Assembly (NCBI GenBank): GCA_020636025.1
Contig: JACJYQ010000003.1
Coordinates: 558,001-622,000, forward strand
Length of the DNA: 64,000 nucleotides
Direction: 5' to 3'
DNA from: Lewinellaceae bacterium
Lineage (GTDB): Bacteria > Bacteroidota > Bacteroidia > Chitinophagales > Saprospiraceae
Shown here: in pieces, positions 25,862 through 34,166 of the stretch
Numbering within the stretch: the first letter of the stretch is position 1
Layout: each line of letters begins with the position of its first letter
Made by a program: the position numbers and the translations under genes
Notes under the pieces: generated by a model
The model's database searches: none
What the model was told of the DNA's origin: nothing
The model's input: only the letters and a program-made list of their open reading frames with translations

Positions 25862-26530
25862 TTACCCAAGCTCTTCAAATTTAAACCTACATCTTTTGAA
25901 CTCTTCAATTTTGAATATTTCACAGATATCTTCTATGTTCCCAATATTCAAAATCAATGGCGATTTAAGCTCATTTTCTACAAATATTCTAAATTCATTT
26001 TGGTGTTTAAATTTATTTGATTTGTAGAATATGCCAAGCTCTCCTTCTTGATTTTGATCATCATAGTAATTAACCAAACCCCATTTGTAATACAAATTAT
26101 TGCGTTTCATTGCTTTATCTATTCGTGATAAAAACTCTTTAGGGTTGAAAATAACAAGAAAGGTGTCTCCAAATTGCATGTTTTTATCATCAAGATTGTT
26201 TGAAATATTTGATAATTCAGTAGTAATTGCCAACATTGAAAAAATGTTACCTTTTATCTCAGGATTTGAAACTCTCAATTGAGCACTCAAAAGTTTGTTT
26301 TTCTCTGTATTTTTAGCGAATTCGACCTCTTTCCCTCCAAGGATCATTTTTATCCAATTTATTTGTTCTATTCTTTCGATTCCTTCTTCCGAATCCTTCC
26401 TTTGTTCATCATTTTCCATCGATTTGAAAAAATCTATGGAATTCATGAAAATCATCCCTTCGTTTCTTAGCCTTTCAATATGCTCTTTCTTGCCTAATTT
26501 GATTAGAAAGTGAATTCTATTATCCTCCAT
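25862..26530 (-). CDS. Unrecognised protein with FLIKLGKKEHIE N-terminus
   Basis: I do not recognise a named family with certainty. The 222 residues begin FLIKLGKKEHIERLRNEGMI, then FMNSIDFFKSMENDEQRKDS. A similar pattern, an FLIK start, a -HI-L--G-IFMN--DYF--L block and D-EG, occurs in a poorly described set of proteins related in outline to DUF2971. A later FRIFVENELKSPLILNIGN is the other conserved-looking segment. It is cytoplasmic, AT-rich (about one third G+C by eye) and probably co-transcribed with the CoiA-like gene downstream. Confidence 0.6.
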   Translation of the reverse strand: MEDNRIHFLIKLGKKEHIERLRNEGMIFMNSIDFFKSMENDEQRKDSEEGIERIEQINWIKMILGGKEVEFAKNTEKNKLLSAQLRVSNPEIKGNIFSMLAITTELSNISNNLDDKNMQFGDTFLVIFNPKEFLSRIDKAMKRNNLYYKWGLVNYYDDQNQEGELGIFYKSNKFKHQNEFRIFVENELKSPLILNIGNIEDICEIFKIEEFKRCRFKFEELG

Positions 26531-26588
26531 ATGTTAATTTCTAATTGGATGCTGTTAGCCACCGCTCTTTTGTCTGTCGGCAGATATT

Positions 26589-27419
26589 TTATTTGCTTGT
26601 TATTTCGCATTTTTCTTTTATAAGGTCTGCGAAGATTGGCGGCACATGTTTGTAGAGTGTCTTGCTTGGAACCGAATAAGATTTATTTTGTCCAACGATT
26701 TCAATTTTACAACTGTCACCTTTCTGCGTGCAACAGTCGCAGAGTATTTCTTTAATTTTTTTTACTTTATTGTCTATGATTTTGAATGTGCCAAAATACA
26801 TAGCCATATCAGCGCAACCCATACTTTGATACGAGTAAATTAAATTTGTCTTGCTGTCGTATTCCGCACTTACAATGCTGTCGAAACCGATAACCTTAGT
26901 AAAGCGGTCGTTGTTGTAAAGCCAGCAGTCCGAGTAGTCACCAGTGTGAATAGGCCAGACTGTTTTTACAACTTTTAAGTCAGGGATGTGGTCGCCATTA
27001 AAATCTGTTATCTGTACTAAATCATCTAAGAAACTTGTCCATACTGGGAAAATTTTTGTTGAAAAAATTGTATCCCATTTATTGATTGACTGCCGAAGAA
27101 CGAGAACGCTTGTAACTGAGTCGTTGTCCAGATATCTTAGAACTGCGTGTTTGCTGCCTTTATTGAATAGGTGTCCGAGAAGTAGAGATGTCCGTAAATC
27201 TTGGAAATTAAACTGAAGAGAATCTCTCTTCAAAACGAATAAACTGTCTAAGGATTTTTTGCTTGCTTGATATATATCGGAAACGCTCTCTGCTTCTGAA
27301 ACAGTAGTCGAGGAACTGTCAACAGACATTTTGTTAGTATTTGATTTGTCAGCTGTGGGGTTTGAACAGGCTGTCCATGCGAGAGAAACTGTCAGAATAA
27401 AAATTGCGTATCTCGTCAT
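26589..27419 (-). CDS. Lipoprotein of unknown function
   Basis: The 276 residues begin with a lipoprotein signal ending in WTAC (Cys18), followed by a Ser/Thr-rich linker. The body has an FG-GAP-like calcium loop DFNGDHIPDL (~residues 143-152), and a Cys cluster CDCCTQKGDSCKIE near residue 230, which might bind metal or form disulfides. Bacteroidota have many such XAC2610-like or VCBS-type lipoproteins. The protein is likely exported to the outer membrane. No catalytic motif is seen. It is the last gene of the AT-rich stretch. Confidence 0.65.
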   Translation of the reverse strand: MTRYAIFILTVSLAWTACSNPTADKSNTNKMSVDSSSTTVSEAESVSDIYQASKKSLDSLFVLKRDSLQFNFQDLRTSLLLGHLFNKGSKHAVLRYLDNDSVTSVLVLRQSINKWDTIFSTKIFPVWTSFLDDLVQITDFNGDHIPDLKVVKTVWPIHTGDYSDCWLYNNDRFTKVIGFDSIVSAEYDSKTNLIYSYQSMGCADMAMYFGTFKIIDNKVKKIKEILCDCCTQKGDSCKIEIVGQNKSYSVPSKTLYKHVPPIFADLIKEKCEITSK

Positions 27420-27665
27420 TTAGTAATATTGACTAACTATTGATTTACGTACAAAAGGTGATTGAATTCTCTTAAACCACCATAAAAAGCACACTCAACG
27501 CACCAATAATACACAAACACATCCACAACCCCCTACCACACCAGCCGGAAAACCCCAATCGAAGACCCTAAAATATCACTGGAAAAATCTGGCTCATCAG
27601 GGATGCTTTTCATTCCAAAAATACAGGCTAATTCAAACTTACCCAAACCCAAATTCTACCCCCAA

Positions 27666-27673
27666 TAAATTTG
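27666..27673 (+). promoter_or_regulatory. -7 promoter box
   Basis: TAAATTTG, a perfect TAnnTTTG match ~155 bp upstream of the VPS10/DUF1080 gene. The -33 box is weak. Confidence 0.4.
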
Positions 27674-27735
27674 AAACTGTTTTTGCGGCAATTTCAAATA
27701 AATCCTACCAGCCCGCAAAAGCCTGAAACCCCTAC

Positions 27736-27793
27736 ACCACTCCGCACTCACCACTCCGCACTCACCACTCAACACTCCGCACTCCGCATTTTT
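27736..27793. repeat. Heptamer repeats, single orientation
   Basis: Seven or eight units of CACTCCG, CACTCAC and CACTCAA, followed by CATTTTTT. It lies ~35 bp upstream of the VPS10 gene. Unlike the other copies it does not abut a stop codon and has no opposed arm. Confidence 0.8.
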
Positions 27794-27827
27794 TCCCGAT
27801 CTTCACCCTCCACAAAAACAACATTCC

Positions 27828-30800
27828 ATGCTAAAAAGAGTATGCCTTCCCCTCATTGCCTTACTGATAACAAGTACCATTCTTCCTTCTCAAACCTCGC
27901 TTGCAGGTGGCTGTGCCACCTGCCCCGATGTCTTCTCCGCCCTTAAATGGCGCTGCATCGGTCCGCACCGCGGCGGCCGCACCGTTGGCGCCTCAGGCGT
28001 GCCGCAACAACCCGGTACCTTTTACATGGGCGTGAACAACGGCGGCGTGTGGAAAACCACCGACTACGGTCGGGTATGGGAACCCATTTTCGATGATCAA
28101 CCCACCGGAAGCATCGGCGATGTGGCGGTGGCGCCCAGCGATCCAACAGTGATCTATGTGGCCAGCGGAGAAGGTTTGCAGCGACCCGATCTGAGCGTGG
28201 GAAATGGGGTATATCGCTCTGGTGATGCAGGGAAGACCTGGGTGCATACAGGACTGGAAAAAGGCCTGCAAATCGGCGGACTGGCCATCGATCCAACAGA
28301 TCCGAACCGGGTGTTTGTCGCGGTGCTTGGCCACCCTTATGGTCCCAATGAAGAGCGCGGCGTTTACCGCACCACAAACGGCGGCAAAAACTGGGATAAA
28401 GTAAAATACATCGATGAAAACACCGGTGCCATGCAGGTGGCCATAGATCCCAACAACCCTAAAGTCGTGTATGCCGACTTCTGGGCCAACCGCCTCGCGC
28501 CCTGGGAAAACGGCGAGTGGCGCGGACCAAACAGCGGACTCTGGAAAAGCATCGATGGCGGCAATACCTGGAAGCAACTCACCAAAGGCCTGCCCGGCGC
28601 AGCGCAAAACCTGGGGCGTATTGGCTTTTGTATTTGTCCTTCAATGAGTAGCCGCTTGTATGCCACAGTCGATTGCGGCGGTGGCGACAATGGCAAGCAA
28701 CACAGCGGCATTTACCGCTCCGACGACAGCGGCGATTCCTGGTACCGCATCGCGAGCGACGGCCGCCTCTGGGGTAGGGGAGACGATTTTGCCGAAGTGA
28801 CTGCCGATCCGAAAAATCCAGATATCGTATATAGCGCCAATGTAGTCACCTGGAAAAGTACCAATGGCGGCAAAAGCTGGGAAGCGCTGCGCGGAGCACC
28901 GGGCGGCGACGATTACCACCGCATCTGGATCAATCCGGATAATCCGGAAATCATGCTCATCGCGAGTGATCAGGGCGCCATCATTACAGTGAATGGTGGC
29001 AAGACATTTAGCTCCTGGTACAATCAGCCAACGGCGCAGTTTTACCACGTGAGCACCGACAATGCTTTTCCCTACAATGTGTACAGCGGTCAGCAGGAAA
29101 GCGGCTCGGTGGGTATTGCCAGCCGGGGCAACGACGGACAAATCACCTTCCGCGAGTGGCACTCCGTGGGCGCTCAGGAATACGGCTACGTGGCAGCCGA
29201 TCCGCTTGACCCAAACATCATTTACGGAGGCAAGATCTCCAAATACGATAAACGAACAGGTCAAACTCAGGACATAAGCCCGGAAGCGGTGCGAAGCGGG
29301 TTTCATCGCTTTATCCGGACGGCGCCTATTATGTTTTCGCCGGTTGATCCGCATACCTTGTACTACGCCGGGAATGTGTTGTTCAAAACACAAAACGGTG
29401 GTGATTCCTGGGACGTCATTTCACCCGATCTATCCCGGGAAACCTGGGCCGTGCCTGAATGTGTGGGCATTTACAGTCAGGATGCAGAACGCACCAAAAG
29501 ACGCCGTGGCGTGATATACGCACTTGCTCCTTCCCAACAGGATACGGCCATCATCTGGGCAGGCACCGATGACGGGCTGTTGCATCTTACCCGCGATGGC
29601 GGCGCCAACTGGACAAACATAAGTCCACCCAGCCTGCGCGACTGGGACAAGGTGTCGCAACTCGACGCCGGGCATTTCGATGCCAATACCTGTTACGCCG
29701 CCATCAACAGCATCCGCCGGGATGATTATCGTCCGCATATCCTGCGCACACACGATGGCGGCATCACCTGGGAAGAGATCGTAAATGGCATTCCGGATAA
29801 TGAACCCATCAATACGGTTAGAGAAGACCCCGTGCAGGAAGGATTGCTGTATGCCGGCTCCGAAAATGCCGTGTATGTTTCCTTCGACGATGGCGACCAC
29901 TGGCAATCGCTGCGCCTGAATATGCCGGCCACCAGCATTCGCGATCTGGTGGTGAAAGACGACGACCTGGTGATAGGCACCCATGGACGCTCCTTCTGGA
30001 TTCTGGACAACATTACGCCCTTGCGGGAAGATGCGCGCGTAGCACAAAGCAAATCCGATAAAGAGGGTGTGGTTTTGTATCCGCCGCAGGTAGCTTACCG
30101 CGTGCGCTGGAATATGAACACCGATACACCACTTCCGCAGGAAGAACCTGCCGGGGAAAATCCGCCTGACGGGGCTGCCATTGATTACTATCTACCCGAA
30201 GATGCCACCAACGTCACCCTCAAAATATCCGATCTGAAAGGTGCTTTCCTGCGCAATTACACCATGTTCGATCCTGCTCCGGATGTTTCGGGCGTGAATT
30301 TTCCCTTGTATTGGGTAAAACCATTTCAGGTGCTTTCCAATAAAAAAGGTGCTCACCGTTTTTACTGGGATCTGCATTACGATCCTATTTTGGGACGTGA
30401 TCCGAATTTCCCGATCTCCGCCATTTACGGCAAAACGGCACCTGTACCGCAGGCTCCCTGGGTGATGCCCGGCATTTACAATGTGGTGCTGGAAGTGGAT
30501 GGTCAGGTGTACGAACAACAATTGAAAGTGGTGATGGATCCCCGCGTGACTACCAGCATGGGTGATTTGCAGAAACAGCTTGACCTGTCCATTTCAGTAG
30601 GCGGTATGTCTTACTGGCTGGATCAGGGGGTGTTTATGCTGGAAAGCGATATGGAAGTACTCAATGCAGCCATGCCCCTGGTGAATGAACAGGGAAAAGA
30701 CAGCCTGAAAACGATGCAAAGAGAGCTAAATACGGTTCTTGCTGACTCCAGAAGATTGCTGAACCAACTCAAGCGTGTGTTTAGTGTGTTGCAGGATTGT

Positions 30801-31583
30801 GATATGCCACCTACCTCGCAAACATCCAGGGCAGTTGAAAATCTGAAAACTGCTTATGGAGAATATCGGGGAGCTAAAACGAGATGGTCTAATAATAATA
30901 ACAGCTTATTGCAAGAGCTGAAAACACTGGTTAATTACAAGCCAAAAATCAATCAACCAGTACGTACCGAACACCCGGCGCCCGATGATCCCGAGTTCAG
31001 ACCTCTTTTTCAGAACGATCTTTCCAATGCCATTTTTGAAAAAGGTATCTGGGAAATAAATGCAAACGGCGAGCTGACAGCCAGCAAAGACCAGTGCATA
31101 TTCACACAGGAAACCTTTGAGGATTTTACGCTGGATCTGGAATTCAAAACTGCTGAAGGCACCAATTCCGGGGTAATTGTGCATTGTTCCGATACGGATA
31201 ACTGGATTCCTAACTCCGTGGAAATTCAAATTGCCGATGACTTTTCCGAAGAATGGAGCAAAGCCGATCCAACCTGGCAATGCGGGGCAATCTTTGGTCA
31301 CCTGGCGGCGACTAAAAAGGCTGTCAAGCATCCAGGAGAATGGAACCGCTACACCATTACCTGCGTGGATCGTCAGATTTGGGTGATACTAAACGGCGAA
31401 ATTGTCACCTACATGGATATGAGCCGCTGGCTTTCAGGCAATACGAATCCGGATGGCAGCGGTATTCCGCCGTGGCTGTCGCGGCCCTTTGCCACCTTGC
31501 CTTTGGAAGGGCATATCGGCTTTCAGGGGAAACATGCCGGAGCGCCTATTTGGTTTCGGAATGTGCGGGTTAAAAAGCTGTAG
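27828..31583 (+). CDS. VPS10/sortilin-type propeller protein with C-terminal DUF1080 domain
   Basis: The 1251 residues start with a signal peptide ending near QTSLAGGC. Residues ~40-760 are a long propeller of BNR/sortilin repeats (KTTDYGRVW, YRSGDAGKTW, KSIDGGNTW, RTHDGGITW and more), matching VPS10-family glycosidase-annotated proteins. Residues ~760-1010 are a linker with a beta part and a coiled helical part. Residues ~1030-1251 are a 3-keto-disaccharide hydrolase-type DUF1080 domain (FTLDLEFKTAEGTNSGVIVH, GEWNRYTITC, LEGHIGFQGKH ... FRNVRVKKL). It is exported. It has no T9SS domain, so it is likely periplasmic or secreted by another way. G+C is higher than in neighbours except in the linker. 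Confidence 0.85.
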   Translation: MLKRVCLPLIALLITSTILPSQTSLAGGCATCPDVFSALKWRCIGPHRGGRTVGASGVPQQPGTFYMGVNNGGVWKTTDYGRVWEPIFDDQPTGSIGDVAVAPSDPTVIYVASGEGLQRPDLSVGNGVYRSGDAGKTWVHTGLEKGLQIGGLAIDPTDPNRVFVAVLGHPYGPNEERGVYRTTNGGKNWDKVKYIDENTGAMQVAIDPNNPKVVYADFWANRLAPWENGEWRGPNSGLWKSIDGGNTWKQLTKGLPGAAQNLGRIGFCICPSMSSRLYATVDCGGGDNGKQHSGIYRSDDSGDSWYRIASDGRLWGRGDDFAEVTADPKNPDIVYSANVVTWKSTNGGKSWEALRGAPGGDDYHRIWINPDNPEIMLIASDQGAIITVNGGKTFSSWYNQPTAQFYHVSTDNAFPYNVYSGQQESGSVGIASRGNDGQITFREWHSVGAQEYGYVAADPLDPNIIYGGKISKYDKRTGQTQDISPEAVRSGFHRFIRTAPIMFSPVDPHTLYYAGNVLFKTQNGGDSWDVISPDLSRETWAVPECVGIYSQDAERTKRRRGVIYALAPSQQDTAIIWAGTDDGLLHLTRDGGANWTNISPPSLRDWDKVSQLDAGHFDANTCYAAINSIRRDDYRPHILRTHDGGITWEEIVNGIPDNEPINTVREDPVQEGLLYAGSENAVYVSFDDGDHWQSLRLNMPATSIRDLVVKDDDLVIGTHGRSFWILDNITPLREDARVAQSKSDKEGVVLYPPQVAYRVRWNMNTDTPLPQEEPAGENPPDGAAIDYYLPEDATNVTLKISDLKGAFLRNYTMFDPAPDVSGVNFPLYWVKPFQVLSNKKGAHRFYWDLHYDPILGRDPNFPISAIYGKTAPVPQAPWVMPGIYNVVLEVDGQVYEQQLKVVMDPRVTTSMGDLQKQLDLSISVGGMSYWLDQGVFMLESDMEVLNAAMPLVNEQGKDSLKTMQRELNTVLADSRRLLNQLKRVFSVLQDCDMPPTSQTSRAVENLKTAYGEYRGAKTRWSNNNNSLLQELKTLVNYKPKINQPVRTEHPAPDDPEFRPLFQNDLSNAIFEKGIWEINANGELTASKDQCIFTQETFEDFTLDLEFKTAEGTNSGVIVHCSDTDNWIPNSVEIQIADDFSEEWSKADPTWQCGAIFGHLAATKKAVKHPGEWNRYTITCVDRQIWVILNGEIVTYMDMSRWLSGNTNPDGSGIPPWLSRPFATLPLEGHIGFQGKHAGAPIWFRNVRVKKL

Positions 31584-31588
31584 TTAAA

Positions 31589-31728
31589 TTGATGATTGAC
31601 AATTACATAATTACATGATTGTTGAAGTGATTTTTTAAATATTGATTTATTAATGTTCAAGTACTTCAAAATTCATCCATCATACATTACATCGTCAATC
31701 ATGTAATTATGTAATCGTCAATCATCAA
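31589..31728. repeat. Third repeat family: 32-bp inverted arms after a stop codon
   Basis: The arms 31589-31620 and 31697-31728 are reverse complements with one mismatch in 32. They contain tandem-like AATTACATAATTACATG and GATGATTGAC units. They enclose a 76-base AT-rich segment. The first arm starts five bases after the TAG of the VPS10 gene. Confidence 0.9.
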
Positions 31729-31805
31729 TCAATAAGCGCCTCTACAAGTTCTGTATAATTTGAACAACTTGTAAGGTTTAATCTATGAAAGAAAAACAAT
31801 CCATT

Positions 31806-32258
31806 ATGAATCAAAAACTAAGCATACTGGCTTTCTTGCTGCTCATTTCCTCTTCATGCCTTGCCCAAGGTGCTGAGCAAATCATCCGTCAAAACATCTC
31901 CGCCTTTTCAAAAGCGCTGGTCGACAGAAACTACGACGCTTTGGTAGCTGCCTATTGTGACGACGCCAAAATCTTCCCAAACGGAACCAATATACTCGCT
32001 GGCAGCGAAAGCATCCGTACATACTGGACGCCATCCGAGGATGCGAGCTCTATTACCGTTTATCACAAAATCATTCCAGAAGAGATAACAATAGTAGGCT
32101 CTACAGCTTACGACTACGGGTATTACGAAGGCCGTAGCCGGAATGCGGACGGCTCGGAGGTGCCCTGGAGAGGAAAGTATGTCGTGGTTTGGAAAGAAGT
32201 GAAACCGGGAGAATGGAAAATTTATATGGATATCTGGAACCGGTCACCAAATGAGTAG
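31806..32258 (+). CDS. Exported SnoaL-like (DUF4440) protein
   Basis: The start at 31806 (MNQKLSILAFLLLISSSCLAQ) gives a clean signal peptide; an upstream ATG at 31785 adds only seven polar residues. The mature ~128 residues have the NTF2/SnoaL fold pattern of DUF4440: IIRQNISAFSKALVDRNYDALVAAYCDDAKIFPNG, then IRTYWTP and WKEVKPGEWKIYMDIWNR. Such proteins bind small hydrophobic ligands or act as isomerase-like enzymes, and the substrate cannot be told. It is exported to the periplasm. It stands between two repeat-flanked genes and is not in an obvious operon. Confidence 0.8.
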   Translation: MNQKLSILAFLLLISSSCLAQGAEQIIRQNISAFSKALVDRNYDALVAAYCDDAKIFPNGTNILAGSESIRTYWTPSEDASSITVYHKIIPEEITIVGSTAYDYGYYEGRSRNADGSEVPWRGKYVVVWKEVKPGEWKIYMDIWNRSPNE

Positions 32259-32376
32259 ATTTTCGGACATGATTGTTTCTTGACATGAATAAATAAAACC
32301 GGATACCGCTTTGCCTCGTAAGTGTGTTTGTAGGTGTTTTTCACCAAAAAAATCATTTTTAACAAACACACATAAC

Positions 32377-34110
32377 ATGTCAAAATTCACTAAACAATGC
32401 ATTTCTGCTGTTGCATCAATGGTGTTGCTTTGGATGTGCACCTTGCCGGTTTCCGCCTCTAGTCACCGGGAAGCTCCACTTATTGCAAGCGATCCATTAG
32501 CCGACAACACAGATCTCTATGCCTTTCGCAGTCCGGATAACCCCAATACGGTTACCATTATTGCGAATTACATCCCGGGAGCCTTTGCCAATGGTGGGCC
32601 AAATTATTTCACATTTGGAGAAAACATCCGCTACGAAATCCACATCGACAACGATGCGCAGGTCGCCGGGGATGAGATCATTTACCGCTTCACATTTTCC
32701 AGGGTGAATGAAGACCCAACTACCTTTTTCAACATCCGCCTTGGACAGCAAAACCTGAAAACCACCTATACGCTGCAACGCAGCATCGATGGTGGCGCCA
32801 CCTTTACGACCATTGTGTCCAATGGAAAAGTGCCAGCACCGAATATCGGTCCGCGTTCGATAGAATCTGGCGCCGGTTTGAATACCACGTATGAGGACCT
32901 CATTGCGGCTTCTATTATGACGGCCAGTACAGGGGAAAAGGTATTTTGCGGACCCGCCGACGATCCATTCTACGTGGATCTTGGTGGCATATTCGATCTC
33001 GGAGATGCACCACGTCAGAACGGCGCTTCCCGTGATGGTCTGGGTTTCCTGAATGTTTGCAGCATTGCCATTCAGGTGCCGATAAGCACCTTGCTGAAAT
33101 CGGGAGCTCCAGGTACTCCCAGCAGTATTCTGGATGCTGATTATGTGATTGGCGTTTGGGCTTCAGCCAGCCGTCCGGCTACGCGCACCCTGCAAAGCAA
33201 TGGTCAGGCTCCCGACGACAGCGGCGCTTGGGTACAGGTGTCGCGATTGGGCATGCCCCTTACCAACGAAGCCGTAATTCCGATTGGCGACAAGGATTAC
33301 TGGAACCGTCTGACTCCTTATGATGAACTCAACGAGACCAGCCTCGACAATTATTTCTACAACCCTGAACTGGCCCTGTACATGGATAATTCACTTTTTG
33401 GTCCAGCGGTGCCGGCTTTTTCTGCGCTTCGTATTCAGCGAAATTCCTTGCAGAGCTTTGATTTCGGGAATGGTCAGGATGGCTTGTTCGTCCTGAAAGG
33501 CAACCCTGCTCTTGCGGGAACGGCCTTGGACGATGCTGTTTTTGGAACCCTCTTGTTGCCCGGACCAGGTAAGCCCCGTTCAGTTGACTTATGGCCCATT
33601 TTCCATACAGGTGTGCCCAACTTCCCTCCGTATCAACTGGCTACCGGTAAAAATGGCAACCCGCTTGCCGCTGGAAAGCCATTTATCAACAACTTTTTGC
33701 CAAACGGCGGGGACATGCTGCGTCTCAATATGGCTGTTCCGGTAACCCCCAGAGATGACCCTAATTTTAGCCCGCTTGGCATCGTGCAGGCAGCTGTTTT
33801 GGGACTTACGGATCCGGCTTACAATGCTTCCACGGATGTTCAGGCAATTCCAAATATGGATGGCTTCCCGAATGGCCGCCGTCTGGAAGACGATGTTACG
33901 CTGATCGAACTTCAGGCAGTAAGTGGTGTTGCGTTGGCCGCGATTGGGTTGTGGTACGACGATTACACAGCCGGCGGTGCCAACCCGGTTACCCAGAATT
34001 TGCTGAATGTGTTGACCTACCGTACTGGTGTGAACAACAATGACAAGCCGTTTAAACCCTCGTTCCCTTATGTGGCCAGCCCATGGAGAGGAACAGAACT
34101 TGGCCAGTAA
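32377..34110 (+). CDS. DUF4331 protein without a sorting domain
   Basis: The start at 32377 (MSKFTKQCISAVAS) gives a signal peptide that ends near SASSHREAPL. The rest of the 577 residues is one DUF4331 domain: SSHREAPLIASDPLADNTDLYAFRSPD, then ENIRYEIHIDND, and RSVDLWPIFHTGVPN with metal-ligand-like Asp and His residues. It ends at ..FPYVASPWRGTELGQ with no T9SS sorting domain, while its tandem paralogue (34167-36212) continues with one. Near-identical blocks of ~75 residues are encoded by different codons, so the duplication is old. Role unknown; likely exported and retained in the periplasm. Confidence 0.88.
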   Translation: MSKFTKQCISAVASMVLLWMCTLPVSASSHREAPLIASDPLADNTDLYAFRSPDNPNTVTIIANYIPGAFANGGPNYFTFGENIRYEIHIDNDAQVAGDEIIYRFTFSRVNEDPTTFFNIRLGQQNLKTTYTLQRSIDGGATFTTIVSNGKVPAPNIGPRSIESGAGLNTTYEDLIAASIMTASTGEKVFCGPADDPFYVDLGGIFDLGDAPRQNGASRDGLGFLNVCSIAIQVPISTLLKSGAPGTPSSILDADYVIGVWASASRPATRTLQSNGQAPDDSGAWVQVSRLGMPLTNEAVIPIGDKDYWNRLTPYDELNETSLDNYFYNPELALYMDNSLFGPAVPAFSALRIQRNSLQSFDFGNGQDGLFVLKGNPALAGTALDDAVFGTLLLPGPGKPRSVDLWPIFHTGVPNFPPYQLATGKNGNPLAAGKPFINNFLPNGGDMLRLNMAVPVTPRDDPNFSPLGIVQAAVLGLTDPAYNASTDVQAIPNMDGFPNGRRLEDDVTLIELQAVSGVALAAIGLWYDDYTAGGANPVTQNLLNVLTYRTGVNNNDKPFKPSFPYVASPWRGTELGQ

Positions 34111-34166
34111 GCAAAGACCCCTTGCCAAAATTGAAACCTATTTTCTTCAACACAAAATCAACAATA

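Larger units (their letters stand above)
27420..27827. other. Divergent intergenic region with heptamer repeats
   Basis: These 408 bp separate the lipoprotein and the VPS10 protein genes. They hold a -7 box TAAATTTG at 27666-27673 (+) and CACTCCG/CACTCAC heptamers at 27736-27793, just before the coding start. No gene is seen. Confidence 0.55.

Noticed and set aside
27736..27793. Possible CRISPR array
   Set aside because: The units are 7 bp with no spacers, and no cas genes are present in the window.
27993..30047. Several long open frames on the minus strand, opposite the VPS10/DUF1080 gene
   Set aside because: They are shadows of a G+C-rich gene; they have no recognisable domains, and the + strand frame has clear propeller repeats.
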